64,000 bases of DNA from DATFVJ01 sp963851085 (lineage in GTDB: Bacteria; Actinomycetota; Actinomycetes; Streptosporangiales; Streptosporangiaceae), in assembly GCA_963851085.1 (NCBI GenBank), contig CAWKNX010000010.1, positions 62,001 to 126,000 of the forward strand, read 5' to 3'. Each line of letters opens with the position of its first letter. The stretch's first letter is position 1. The position numbers and the translations under genes were made by a program. The notes under the pieces were generated by a model that did no database searches, was not told the DNA's origin, and saw only the letters and a list, made by a program, of their open reading frames with translations. Of this stretch, positions 47,210 through 58,349 are shown one piece after another.

Positions 47210-48943
47210 TCAACTGAACGTCCAGTTGCCGGGCAGCAGCAGCGGGCCTGCGGCCGGCAGGCCGAGCCGGGCCGCGAACTGGGCCACCGGTCCCCAGCTC
47301 TCCGCCAGCGTGACACGGGTGACCAGGTCCGTGCCGAGCCGGGCCGCCGCGGCCGCGCGGTCCTCGCTCGACTGCGGCGCGCGCAGCCGGTCCAGCGGGT
47401 TGGCCCGTGGGTAGGGGCGGACCGGCACGTCGTCCGGCAGCCCGGCGCGGCGCCGCGCGATCCGCTCCGCGACCTCGAGCCCGCCAAGCTGGTCGACAAG
47501 CCCGTTGCCTGCCGCGTCCGCGCCGGTCCAGACCCGGCCGCGGGCGACGTGGTGGACCTGCTCGACGGTCAGCCTGCGGCCCTCCGCGACCTTGCCGGTA
47601 AAGTCCGCGTAGATGCGGTCGAGCCAGGAGTTCACCCGCTCCCACTCGCCGGGGCTGAAGGGGTGGGTGTTGGCGAACATCTGAGCCTGCGCGCCCTCGC
47701 CGATGGCGTCAGTGGACACCCCGGCCCGGTCGAGCAGCCCGCTGACGACCGGTTTTCCGCCGAACACCCCGATCGAGCCGGTCAGCGTGCCGGGCTGCGC
47801 GACGATCACGTCGGCGGCCATCGAGATGAAATAGCCACCCGAGGCGGCCACGTCGCCCATGGACACCACGACAGGCTTCGCGGCGGCACGGGCCCGCACG
47901 ACCTCACGCCAGATCGTGTCCGAGGCGACATACGAGCCGCCGGGGCTGTCCACTCGCAGCACAATGGCACGGACGCGCTCGTCGGCCGCGGCCGAGCGGA
48001 TCACCGCCGCCAGCGTGTCCGAGCCGATCGAGCCGGCCACGACGGGGCCGCGCCCGCTTCGCCCCCGGCGGATGGCGCCGGTGGCGTGGATGAGCGCGAC
48101 GAAGGGCTCGCGGGGGTTCGGGAGCTTGCGCGCGTAGCGCGGGAGTGAGCGGGCGCGGTAGTAGCGGCCGACGTACTGCAGTTCGGCGTGCTCGCCCGCC
48201 TGCTTGCGGGCCGCCGCGTAGACCTCGTCGCGATAGCCGAGCACGTCGACCAGCCTGGCCGCGGTCGCCTCGGTGCCGATGAAAGGACCCTGGTCGATCA
48301 GCGCGCGCACGTCGGCGGCGGACATCCCGCGCCGGTCGGCGATCCCCTCGGTGAGCTGCTGCGTGACCGACTCGACGAGCCGCTGCTGAGCTTCGCGGTG
48401 CGGCGCGTCGAAGCCGCGCTCGGTCAGGACGTTCACGGCGTTCTTGTATTCGTGCCGCTTGGCGAGTTCGTACTCGACGCCGACCTTGTCGAGCGCGCCG
48501 CGCAGGAACGTGGTCTCCATGGCGATCCCGGTGAGCCCGAGATCGCCGGAGGGTTGCAGGTAGACCTGCTCGAACGCGGTGGCCAGGTAGTAAGGCAGGT
48601 TGCCAGGCGCGAACTCACCGTAGCTCTCCGCCCACGCGATCGTGGTCTTGCCCGCCTTGCGGAATTCGGTGACGGCGTCGCGCAGTTCCTGGATCTTCGC
48701 CAGCCCGATGCGCCGGCCGCCGACCTTCGCCACCAGCGCCTTCACCCGGTCGTCCGCTTGGGCACGGCGTAGCGCGTCGAGCACGTCACCGAGACGGTTC
48801 CTGCGGTGCGTGAGCAAGGCGGAAAGCGGGTCAGCGGGCGCCTCGTCGGTGATCCCCTCGGTGAGGTCGAGCTCCAGGATCAGCGGTGCGCTGCGCCGCT
48901 GGCGAAACCAGATGATCTTGTCGGCAAGGCCGTTGTCCGCCAT
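47210..48943 (-). CDS. sppA: Signal peptide peptidase SppA, 67-kDa type
   Basis: 577 residues with two S49 repeats, as in the long SppA form. The C-terminal repeat holds the nucleophile in SMGDVAASGGYFIS and the LTGSIGVFGGKP segment. The N-terminal repeat holds the lysine region (AKRHEYKNAVNVLTERGFD). RVDSPGGSYVASD is the characteristic oxyanion segment. It degrades signal peptides and membrane fragments. No clear N-terminal membrane anchor is seen (start MADNGLADKIIWF), so membrane association would be peripheral, as reported for other actinobacterial homologues. Confidence 0.9.
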   Translation of the reverse strand: MADNGLADKIIWFRQRRSAPLILELDLTEGITDEAPADPLSALLTHRRNRLGDVLDALRRAQADDRVKALVAKVGGRRIGLAKIQELRDAVTEFRKAGKTTIAWAESYGEFAPGNLPYYLATAFEQVYLQPSGDLGLTGIAMETTFLRGALDKVGVEYELAKRHEYKNAVNVLTERGFDAPHREAQQRLVESVTQQLTEGIADRRGMSAADVRALIDQGPFIGTEATAARLVDVLGYRDEVYAAARKQAGEHAELQYVGRYYRARSLPRYARKLPNPREPFVALIHATGAIRRGRSGRGPVVAGSIGSDTLAAVIRSAAADERVRAIVLRVDSPGGSYVASDTIWREVVRARAAAKPVVVSMGDVAASGGYFISMAADVIVAQPGTLTGSIGVFGGKPVVSGLLDRAGVSTDAIGEGAQAQMFANTHPFSPGEWERVNSWLDRIYADFTGKVAEGRRLTVEQVHHVARGRVWTGADAAGNGLVDQLGGLEVAERIARRRAGLPDDVPVRPYPRANPLDRLRAPQSSEDRAAAAARLGTDLVTRVTLAESWGPVAQFAARLGLPAAGPLLLPGNWTFS

Positions 48944-49123
48944 GACGTCAGCCTACGGGTTCTCCAGCAGCCAGGAGCGCGCGGTCGGCGGAGGCGCACG
49001 CGGTTCCTTGAGCGCTCGCAACCCCAGCAACGGGGCCATCGATGGTGCTCCCACCCCAGCAACGGGCCATCGCCGGGGCATGGCCAACGGCGCCGCGCGC
49101 CGCTGGTCGGCTATTGTCGCGGA

Positions 49124-50050
49124 ATGGCCGACCTCGACGGCGATGGCTGGGTCCGCTGCGACCTGGGCCATCGGCACTGGGGGCGGTTCGGCGCCGCGGG
49201 GGTGCTCCCCTACACCAGCGGCGAAGTCGGCCAGATCCATGTGCTGCTACAGCACAGGAGCCTGTGGAGCAGCCACGGTGGCACCTGGGGGCTGTTCGGC
49301 GGCGCTCGCAGGCGCGACGAGTCCACCGTGGTGGCGGCGCTGCGCGAGACAGCCGAGGAGTGCACGCTGCCCGTGGACATGCCGCGCATCCAGGGCGTCA
49401 TGCGGGACGATCATGGCGGCTGGGCCTACCAGACGGTGATCGGCGAAATGCCGCGGCAGGTTCCCGTGCAGCCGGTCAGCGCGGAGAGCACCGCGGCGGC
49501 GTGGGTGCCGGCCGTGGATGTCGCGCTGCTTGACCTCCATCCCGGTCTCGCCGCATTCTGGCCGGCGCTGCGCGGTGCCCTTGAGCCGCTCGTGATCATC
49601 GTGGACGCGGCTAACGTCATGGGCTCACGGGCCGATGGCTGGTGGCGGGACAGGGCCGGGGCCGCCGCCCGCCTACGTGACGAGGTCGCCGCGCTCGCTG
49701 CCCGGGGCCTGAGGTCGCTGCCGGCCGGGGTGACCGGGCCGCCGCTCGATGTCTGGTACCCCGAGGTCATGTTCGTGGTCGAAGGCCAGGCGCGGAAGGT
49801 GGCGGCCGGTCAAACTGGCGGCGAAGCCGGCCAAACTGGCGGCGCCGCGAACCTGGCGAACTTTACGCCGGTCACGGGCTCGGTTACGGTGCTCGCGGCC
49901 CCGCGCTCGGGCGACGACCTGGTCGCGGAACTCGCGGCCGGGACGCGCGGGATCCGCCTGGTGGTGACCGCCGACAGGGAACTGCGCCGCCGCTGCGCCG
50001 CCGCCGGCGCGGCCGTCACCGGCCCGCGCTGGCTGCTCGACCTGCTCTGA
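49124..50050 (+). CDS. NUDIX hydrolase fused to an NYN/PIN-like nuclease domain
   Basis: 308 residues from ATG 49124. The N-terminal ~140 residues contain a full NUDIX box (GGARRRDESTVVAALRETAE, then EC) with Gly-x5-Glu and REx2EE spacing. The C-terminal half opens with IIVDAANVMGSRADGWWRDR, the acidic motif of NYN/PIN-like nucleases, and ends VTADRELRRRCAAAGA. It may hydrolyse a nucleotide derivative and process RNA; the coupling of functions is unknown. A small in-frame repeat (A-G-Q-T-G-G-E type, about 49805-49845) sits inside the NYN part. The 3' end overlaps the ancestral end of glgB by 35 bp. Confidence 0.82.
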   Translation: MADLDGDGWVRCDLGHRHWGRFGAAGVLPYTSGEVGQIHVLLQHRSLWSSHGGTWGLFGGARRRDESTVVAALRETAEECTLPVDMPRIQGVMRDDHGGWAYQTVIGEMPRQVPVQPVSAESTAAAWVPAVDVALLDLHPGLAAFWPALRGALEPLVIIVDAANVMGSRADGWWRDRAGAAARLRDEVAALAARGLRSLPAGVTGPPLDVWYPEVMFVVEGQARKVAAGQTGGEAGQTGGAANLANFTPVTGSVTVLAAPRSGDDLVAELAAGTRGIRLVVTADRELRRRCAAAGAAVTGPRWLLDLL

Positions 50051-50495
50051 CAGGCCAGTCCTCAGGGGCGAGCCAGAGCACGCCGAGCGGCGGGACGGTC
50101 AGCGTGGCCGAGGCTGGCTCGCCATGCCACGGCTCGGCCACGGCCTCGACGACCCCAAGGTTCCCTACGCCGCTGCCGCCGTAGCCCGGTGCGTCAGTGT
50201 TGATCACCTCGCGCCAGCGGCCCGCGTGCGGCAGGCCGACCCGGTAGTTGCCGTGCGGGAGGGCGGAGAAGTTCGCGATGCACGCGACGACGGAGCCGGG
50301 TGCGGGCTCGCCGCCAGGCCCAGCGCCCGGTTCCGGCCCAGCGCCCGGTTCCGGCCCGGTGACCGGTTCCTGCCTGGTGACCGGTTCCGGCCCGGTGACC
50401 GGCTGCGGCCCGGTGACCGGCTGTGCGAGCCGCAGGAACGACACGGTGTTGCCGCTCGCGTCGTTGGCGTCGATCCACGCGAACCCCTCGCGTGA
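50016..50495 (-). pseudogene. glgB: Detached C-terminal beta-domain of glgB, downstream of an in-frame TAG
   Basis: In the same frame as glgB and directly after its TAG stop, the reading continues SREGFAWIDANDASGNTVSF, then FSALPHGNYRVGLPHAGRW, GGSGVGNLG and PPLGVLWLAPE. This is the conserved C-terminal all-beta domain of bacterial branching enzymes. A GTG at 50444 could restart translation but leaves no usable domain. Between them lies a repeat-rich insert (P-V-T-G-P-E-P type). Only the TAG separates it from the gene proper, so it is a nonsense mutation, a sequencing error or a readthrough product. Confidence 0.85.
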
Positions 50496-52649
50496 CTAGT
50501 CCTGCTGCCACAGCGCCGGCGTTTTCTTGTACACCCGGTTCAGGTCCCGGACGAGCTGCTGCACGCCGTGGTGGTAGTCGTCGTCCAGAACCCACCAGTC
50601 GAGCCCATGCTCCTCCGACCACTCGGCGCCCTGGGCGAACTCCGAGCCCATGAAGAGCAGTTTCTTGCCCGGATGTGCCCACATGTAGGCGAACAGCGCG
50701 CGCACCCCCGCGAACCGCCGCCAGTCGTCTCCGGGCATCTTGCCGAGCAGCGAACCCTTGCCGTGCACGACTTCGTCGTGGGACAGGGGGAGCACGAAAT
50801 TCTCACTGAACGCGTAGATCAGCGAGAACGTGAGCTCGTTGTGGTGATAGTGCCTGAACACCGGGTCGTGCGACAGGTAGGCCAGCGTGTCGTGCATCCA
50901 GCCCATGTTCCACTTGAACCCGAACCCGAGCCCGCCCAGGTGCACCGGCCTGGTCACGCCCGGCCAGGCCGTGGACTCCTCGGCGATCATGGAGATGCCC
51001 GGGGCCTTGCGGTAGGCCGTGGCGTTGGCTTCCTGCAGGAACGAGATGGCCTCCAGGTTCTCCCGCCCGCCGTAGATGTTCGGGGACCATTGACCCTCCT
51101 TCCGTGAGTAGTCCAGGTACAGCATGGAGGCGACCGCGTCCACCCGCAGGCCGTCGATGTGGAATTCCTCGAACCAGTACAGGGCGTTGGCGACCAGGAA
51201 GTTCTTTACCTCGCGGCGGCCGTAGTTGAAGACGAACGTGCCCCAGTCCGGATGCTCGCCACGGCGCGGGTCCGGGTCCTCGTACAGCGGCGTGCCGTCG
51301 AAACGGGCGAGGGCCCAGTCGTCGCGTGGGAAGTGCGCGGGCACCCAGTCGATGATGACGCCGATGCCGGCCTGGTGGAGCCGGTCCACCAGGTACCTGA
51401 AGTCGTCCGGGCTCCCGAACCGTGCCGTGGGCGCGTAGTACGAGGAAACCTGATACCCCCATGATCCGCCGAACGGGTGCTCGGCGACGGGCAGGAATTC
51501 CACGTGCGTGAAGCCCATGCTGGCGACGTATTCGGTCAGTTCGTCGGCGAGTTGGCGGTAGGACAGGCCCGGCCGCCAGGAGCCGAGGTGGACTTCGTAG
51601 GCGCTCATCGGCTCACGGTGCTGCTTGCGCCCGGCCCGCGCGGCCATCCAGGCGTGGTCTGCCCAGGTGTGGTCGCTGACATAGATGACCGATGCGGTCG
51701 CGGGCGGGTGCTCGGTCGCCTGCGCCATCGGGTCCGCCTTGACCCGCCACGTGCCGCCGCTCCCGCAGATCTCGAATTTGTACCGCATACCGGCCTCGGC
51801 GCCGGGGACGAAGAGTTCCCAGACGCCGGAGCCGCCGAGCGAGCGCATCGGGTGCCCGCGGCCTTCCCAGTGGTTGAAGTCGGCGACGACGCGCACGCCA
51901 CGGGCGTTCGGCGCCCAGACGGCGAACGAGGTGCCGGTCACCGGCCCGAATCCCGGACGCGCGTGGCTGCTAGCCCGGGGGGACGACGCCCCGGAACCCC
52001 CCGCGACGCCACTTATCCCGAACGGCTGCCGCTGCGTGGCACCGGCTCCATCGTGCGCCGCGCCGTCGGGGGCCTGCGCCGCGCCGTCGGGCGCCTGCGC
52101 CAGGGGCGTGCGGGTAGTGCCGGGCGTGCCGCCTCCCGGCGGGCTCTCGCCGGCCAGCGTCCGCACGTGTGCGCCGAGCACTGTCCATAGCTGCTCATGC
52201 CTGCCCTCGCTGATGAGGTGCAGGTCGATGTCGCCAAGCATGGGCAGGTAGCGGTAGGGATCGTCGGTCAGCGTCTCCTGCCCGGGTGCCGGGGCGGTGC
52301 CTCCCACCTCTCCCACGGACGCGCCGTCTCCCCTGGACGCGCCGTCTCCCCTGGACGCGCCGTCCGCCGCGGACGCGCCGTTTGCCGCGCCCAAGGGTGC
52401 GTAGGAGACGGCAAGCCGGTAGTCGGGCACGTCACCTGGCGGCAGGATCGCCTCGAAGACGCCCGCATGGATGTGCCGCATGGGAAACCTGCCGCCGTCG
52501 CTTGTCACCACGGTGACCGTGGTGGCAAACGGCTTGAGCGCACGTACCGTGACGCCGCGCGGCTCGGGGTGGGCACCGAGGATCGAGTGCGGATCGTGGT
52601 GCTGCCCCGCGACGATGCGGTCGATGTCAACCACGCTGATCTTCGGCAT
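50496..52649 (-). CDS. glgB: 1,4-alpha-glucan branching enzyme, C-terminally truncated by an amber codon
   Basis: 717 residues from ATG 52649 (GAGGAG ten bases upstream; a GTG at 52703 is possible). It adds alpha-1,6 branches to alpha-glucan. The N-terminal modules ([20 protein letters not shown] and the second CBM48 with [20 protein letters not shown]) precede the GH13 barrel. The nucleophile is in [10 protein letters not shown], the acid in MIAEEST, and the third acid in [11 protein letters not shown]. The chain stops at TAG (50496-50498), just after [10 protein letters not shown], where other GlgBs continue into a beta domain. Repeated inserts rich in G-A-S-R-G-D and A-Q-A-P-D-G occur between the modules. 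All catalytic residues remain; stability is doubtful. Confidence 0.88.
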   Translation of the reverse strand: MPKISVVDIDRIVAGQHHDPHSILGAHPEPRGVTVRALKPFATTVTVVTSDGGRFPMRHIHAGVFEAILPPGDVPDYRLAVSYAPLGAANGASAADGASRGDGASRGDGASVGEVGGTAPAPGQETLTDDPYRYLPMLGDIDLHLISEGRHEQLWTVLGAHVRTLAGESPPGGGTPGTTRTPLAQAPDGAAQAPDGAAHDGAGATQRQPFGISGVAGGSGASSPRASSHARPGFGPVTGTSFAVWAPNARGVRVVADFNHWEGRGHPMRSLGGSGVWELFVPGAEAGMRYKFEICGSGGTWRVKADPMAQATEHPPATASVIYVSDHTWADHAWMAARAGRKQHREPMSAYEVHLGSWRPGLSYRQLADELTEYVASMGFTHVEFLPVAEHPFGGSWGYQVSSYYAPTARFGSPDDFRYLVDRLHQAGIGVIIDWVPAHFPRDDWALARFDGTPLYEDPDPRRGEHPDWGTFVFNYGRREVKNFLVANALYWFEEFHIDGLRVDAVASMLYLDYSRKEGQWSPNIYGGRENLEAISFLQEANATAYRKAPGISMIAEESTAWPGVTRPVHLGGLGFGFKWNMGWMHDTLAYLSHDPVFRHYHHNELTFSLIYAFSENFVLPLSHDEVVHGKGSLLGKMPGDDWRRFAGVRALFAYMWAHPGKKLLFMGSEFAQGAEWSEEHGLDWWVLDDDYHHGVQQLVRDLNRVYKKTPALWQQD

Positions 52650-52719
52650 GCGGGGATGGCTCCTCAGAAGGGTAGTGGGCGGCTGCTTGCTGACCGGCGC
52701 CACGGCGCCGCGGGCCGCC

Positions 52720-54072
52720 TCACGCGGCAGCCGCCAGCGAATCGAGCGGTATGGGCAGCCAGGATGGCCGGTGACGAGCCTCGTACAGGACCTCGTAGAC
52801 CGCCTTGTCCAGCTCGAAGCCTCGCAGCGCGGCCTGGTTGAGGCGTGGGTCCCGGCCGCTTGCCTCAGCGTAGCCCTCGCAGAACGCGGTGCGGTTGCGC
52901 TGCGTCCAGCCGTACGCCGCGCCGCGGAGCCTGTCCGCGTGCGGGTGGCCGATGAGCTGGGTGCGCGCGGCGTAGTCGAAGGAGCGGAGCATCCCCGCGA
53001 CGTCGCGAAGCGGTGACGACGGCGCGCGCCGCTGCGCCAGCGGCGCGGCGGGCTCGCCTTCGAAGTCGAGCACGATCCAGCCGGTATCCGTGCGCACGAC
53101 CTGGCCGAGGTGATAATCGCCGTGGATGCGCTGTACGCACAGCGGCTTGTCGAGCTTTGCGAAATCGTCGAACGCGGTCTGCACCAGGTCCGCGTGGCGG
53201 GCTAGCGCGGGGACCGCGATGCGCGCGATGTCGAGCCGCTCCCGCATCTGCGCCGCCAGTTCGGCGACCGCGTCCGGCTCGAGCTCGGAGGTCCCGAACA
53301 CGTCCGCGAGGTCACGGTGGATATCGGCGGTGGCGGCGCCGAGACGGTGTGCCTCACCGGCGAAGTCACCACCTGCCTCCTCTGGGCGGACGCCCTCGCC
53401 CGCATAGAGGTCCCGAACCGACGTCCCGGCGAGTGACCAGCCGTCGCTCGCTGTCCGCAGGTACTCGGACAAGATGGCGACGGTGGTCGGCTCGTTGTCC
53501 AGATCCATCTCGATCCACCCGAACGGCTGTGCGATGTGCGCCGAGCCGAGACGGGCGAGCGCACTCGTCACCTCCAGGTCCGGGTTGGGGCCGGGGGTGA
53601 GCCTGCGGAACAGCTTGAGGATGGCCTCCTCACCGTAGACAAGGCTCGTGTTGCTCTGCTCGCCGGTGAGCACCAGGCTGTCCAGATTCGTGTTGATGCG
53701 CGCATCAGGAGATCTGCGGAATCGCAACCGCCCGGCATCCTTCCTGGCCGCGATCGCCCGAAGCAGGATCTTGGTGAGATCGCTGTCGTGGGCAGCGTCG
53801 TAGATGACGGCGGTGCTGCCGTCCGGCCGCACGTCGCGGCCGATCATCGCGTGCCTCAGCCGGTCGGGCAGTGCGGCCCGCACGCCGGTGAGCACCTGGT
53901 ATCTGTCCACGGTGCCGTCTTGAGAGACCGCGACCACCAGGTGCCGCAGCTCTGGGTCGCCCGCGGCGAGCTGGGTGTCCGCGACGACAGCGAGGTCCCG
54001 GATGACGCGGCCTTTTCCGGCGAACCAGCGCTGCCTGGGCAGCCAAACGGTGAGGATCTCCTCGAATCTCAT
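52720..54072 (-). CDS. mak: Maltokinase
   Basis: 450 residues. It phosphorylates maltose with ATP to maltose-1-phosphate, the substrate of GlgE. The N-terminal cap opens with [12 protein letters not shown], conserved in Mak/Pep2. The kinase lobe has [19 protein letters not shown] with the ATP-site Lys, the Brenner-like catalytic motif [11 protein letters not shown] and the metal Asp in LDFEGEP. It is in an operon with treS and glgB, and is not fused to TreS, unlike in some actinobacteria. The start ATG 54072 has only a weak ribosome site. Confidence 0.93.
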   Translation of the reverse strand: MRFEEILTVWLPRQRWFAGKGRVIRDLAVVADTQLAAGDPELRHLVVAVSQDGTVDRYQVLTGVRAALPDRLRHAMIGRDVRPDGSTAVIYDAAHDSDLTKILLRAIAARKDAGRLRFRRSPDARINTNLDSLVLTGEQSNTSLVYGEEAILKLFRRLTPGPNPDLEVTSALARLGSAHIAQPFGWIEMDLDNEPTTVAILSEYLRTASDGWSLAGTSVRDLYAGEGVRPEEAGGDFAGEAHRLGAATADIHRDLADVFGTSELEPDAVAELAAQMRERLDIARIAVPALARHADLVQTAFDDFAKLDKPLCVQRIHGDYHLGQVVRTDTGWIVLDFEGEPAAPLAQRRAPSSPLRDVAGMLRSFDYAARTQLIGHPHADRLRGAAYGWTQRNRTAFCEGYAEASGRDPRLNQAALRGFELDKAVYEVLYEARHRPSWLPIPLDSLAAAA

Positions 54073-54176
54073 GATGCTCGTTTACACCACACCATCCCAA
54101 AGCTCTCCTTCTGGGCACGGGCTGCCCGGAACGCTTCCCGCACAGGACTACGTCAATCCCGCCCGCGGGGCGCGGC

Positions 54177-56003
<1,827 letters not shown>

Positions 56004-56124
56004 TGGCGTCTCCAGAAGTGCGACTGTCTGTGCAGAGATGTGCGGATATGTGCTCTGCGCCGGAAGCCCCGGGCATCGCAGTTGTTGTGTTGTGAGCCGC
56101 CGGGGCGGTTCGTTCGCCGCCGCG

Positions 56125-58158
56125 CTACGGCTGGGCTTGCCGCGGGTTGACGGTGAAAATGTGCGCTGGCGTGCGTGCCGGATCGAGCCGGACGTAGTTG
56201 GCCCGGCCCCACTGGTGCGACTCACCGGTCAGCTCGTCAGTGATCACGAGCTCCTCACCGGCGTCGCAGCCGAGTGCCTGCAGGTCGAGCCACACAGTCG
56301 CCTCGCGCGGCTGGTGTGGGTCGGTGCTCACGACGACCAGGACGGTGTCAGCTTCCTCCTCTCCAGAACCCGCCGCGGCGGCCCCGGCATCCTGCCCGGG
56401 TTTCGCCACGGTGAGCCGTTTGGAGAAGCAGATGAACTCCGGCTGATCGACGTAATGAAAGCGTAGGTTACGCAATCGGTGCAGTGCAGGGTGAGCACGT
56501 CGGATCAAGTTGAGTTGTGTGATGAACGGGGCGAGGCTGCGGCCGCTGCGCTCCGCAGCCTCCCAGTCACGCGGCTTGTACTGATACTTCTCCGAGTCCA
56601 GGTACTCCTCGCTGCCCGGACGTAGCGGCACGTTCTCGCACAGCTCGTATCCAGAGTAGATGCCCCAGGTGGGTGACAGCATCGCCGCGAGCACGGCTCT
56701 TATCTTGAACGCGGCCGGGCCGCCATGTTGCAGGTAAGCATGCAGGATGTCAGGGGTGTTGGTAAAGAAGTTGGGGCGCATGTACGCGGCCTTGGGCCCC
56801 GATAGCTCCTGGAGATAGTCCTTGAGTTCGGCGGCGGCGGCGCGCCAGGTGAAGTACGTGTAGGACTGGTGGAAGCCGATCTTGGCAAGGGTGCTCATCG
56901 CGGCTGGCCTGGTAAAGGCCTCGGCGAGGAACAGCACGTCCGGGTCGGTGGCGTGCACGTCGGCCAGCAGCCGTTCCCATAGCCGCAGCGGCTTGGTGTG
57001 CGGATTGTCCACGCGGAAGATCCGTACACCGTGGTCCATCCAATGCCTGACGATGCGGAGCACTTCGGCGTAACTGCCCTCGGGGTCGTTGTCGAAGTTG
57101 ACCGGGAAGATGTCCTGGTATTTCTTGGGCGGGTTTTCCGCATAGGCGATGGAACCGTCCGCCCTGGTCGTGAACCATTCCGGGTGCTCCTTCACCCACG
57201 GATGGTCTGGCGAGGTCTGCAGGGCCAGATCCAGCGCGACCTCCATGCCGAGCTCACGGGTGCGCGCGACGAACGCATCGAAGTCCGCCAGCGTCCCGAG
57301 GTCGGGATGCACCGCGTCGTGACCGCCCTCTGCCGACCCGATCGCCCACGGTGATCCGGGGTCGCCCGGTCGCGCTTCAAGCGTGTTGTTGCGGCCTTTC
57401 CTGCCGGTGAAACCGATCGGGTGGATGGGCGGCAGGTAGACGACGTCGAAACTCATCGCGGCAATGGCGTCGAGCCGTCTGGCCGCCGTTCGCAGGGTTC
57501 CGGAAATTGGCTCCCTGCGGCCCATCGGGTCGACCTGCACCCCTTCGGATCTGGGAAAGAACTCATACCAGGAGCCATAGAGCGCCCGTTGCCTGTGCAC
57601 CGTAACGGAATATTTTCTCGACCGGGTGAGATGGTCGCGCAGCGGATAGGCGTCGATGATCGAGATGACCTCGGCGTCGGAGGCGGCGGCGAACCGGTCG
57701 GCCGGTGGGATGCCCGGATCGCGCAGCCGTGCCGCGAGGGCGGCGAACGTGTCCTGGCCAGGCTCGCGGACCCGCCGCGCGGCGCGATCGAACAGCAGCG
57801 CGCCCTCGGCGAGCATCAGCTCGACGTCCTGACCTCGCGGGATCTTGATGCCGGCGTCGTGGTGCCAGTGCCCGAACGGGTCGCCCCAGGCTTCGATGTG
57901 GAATTGCCACGAGCCCACCGAGGTGACCGTGACCTCGGCGCCATAGCGGTCGGTCCCCGGCACGAGCTCGCGCATGCGGATCCGTGGTCGCCTGTGGCCC
58001 TCGGCGTCGTGCAGGACCACGTCCGCGCCGAGCATCTCGTGTCCCTCGCGGAAGATGGTCGCGGAGACCTCGAACGACTCGCCGGTAACCGCTTTCACGG
58101 GCCTTCGCCCGCACTCGATCACGGGCTGCACGTCGAGGATGGGGATACGTCCGATCAC
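56125..58158 (-). CDS. glgE: Alpha-1,4-glucan:maltose-1-phosphate maltosyltransferase
   Basis: 677 residues from GTG 58158. It extends alpha-1,4-glucan by maltosyl units from maltose-1-phosphate. The start [20 protein letters not shown] is characteristic. GH13_3 motifs include [13 protein letters not shown], the nucleophile in [15 protein letters not shown], the acid in [13 protein letters not shown] and the [14 protein letters not shown] stretch. It is the first gene of the glgE-treS-mak-glgB operon and divergent from glgP. Length is normal. Confidence 0.96.
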   Translation of the reverse strand: MIGRIPILDVQPVIECGRRPVKAVTGESFEVSATIFREGHEMLGADVVLHDAEGHRRPRIRMRELVPGTDRYGAEVTVTSVGSWQFHIEAWGDPFGHWHHDAGIKIPRGQDVELMLAEGALLFDRAARRVREPGQDTFAALAARLRDPGIPPADRFAAASDAEVISIIDAYPLRDHLTRSRKYSVTVHRQRALYGSWYEFFPRSEGVQVDPMGRREPISGTLRTAARRLDAIAAMSFDVVYLPPIHPIGFTGRKGRNNTLEARPGDPGSPWAIGSAEGGHDAVHPDLGTLADFDAFVARTRELGMEVALDLALQTSPDHPWVKEHPEWFTTRADGSIAYAENPPKKYQDIFPVNFDNDPEGSYAEVLRIVRHWMDHGVRIFRVDNPHTKPLRLWERLLADVHATDPDVLFLAEAFTRPAAMSTLAKIGFHQSYTYFTWRAAAAELKDYLQELSGPKAAYMRPNFFTNTPDILHAYLQHGGPAAFKIRAVLAAMLSPTWGIYSGYELCENVPLRPGSEEYLDSEKYQYKPRDWEAAERSGRSLAPFITQLNLIRRAHPALHRLRNLRFHYVDQPEFICFSKRLTVAKPGQDAGAAAAGSGEEEADTVLVVVSTDPHQPREATVWLDLQALGCDAGEELVITDELTGESHQWGRANYVRLDPARTPAHIFTVNPRQAQP

Positions 58159-58335
58159 TCTGTCACGCTACCCATCCACCGGGCGTTGAAGTTATCTGTG
58201 GACGCGTTCTTTTGCCTGAGTGCCGACATTGAACTCCCTGGAGGTCGCTGCGGATGGGGCGTCGGATCGAGCCTGGCGGTCGTGTCCACGCGACCTCTTG
58301 CGCCGACCGGTTCGCGTGGTAGCCACGGGACAGAT

Positions 58336-58349
58336 TAGGGTCACTCCCC
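58336..58349 (+). promoter_or_regulatory. Probable -10 element and leaderless start of glgP
   Basis: TAGGGT at about 58337 resembles the actinobacterial sigma-A -10 consensus TANNNT and ends 8 bases before GTG 58350, with no Shine-Dalgarno sequence between. No clear -35 was seen. Confidence 0.4.

Noticed and set aside
50496..50498. Pyrrolysine or other recoded TAG in glgB
   Set aside because: No pyrrolysine biosynthesis genes or tRNA are seen and the position is not an active-site residue in the family. A mutation or sequencing error is simpler.
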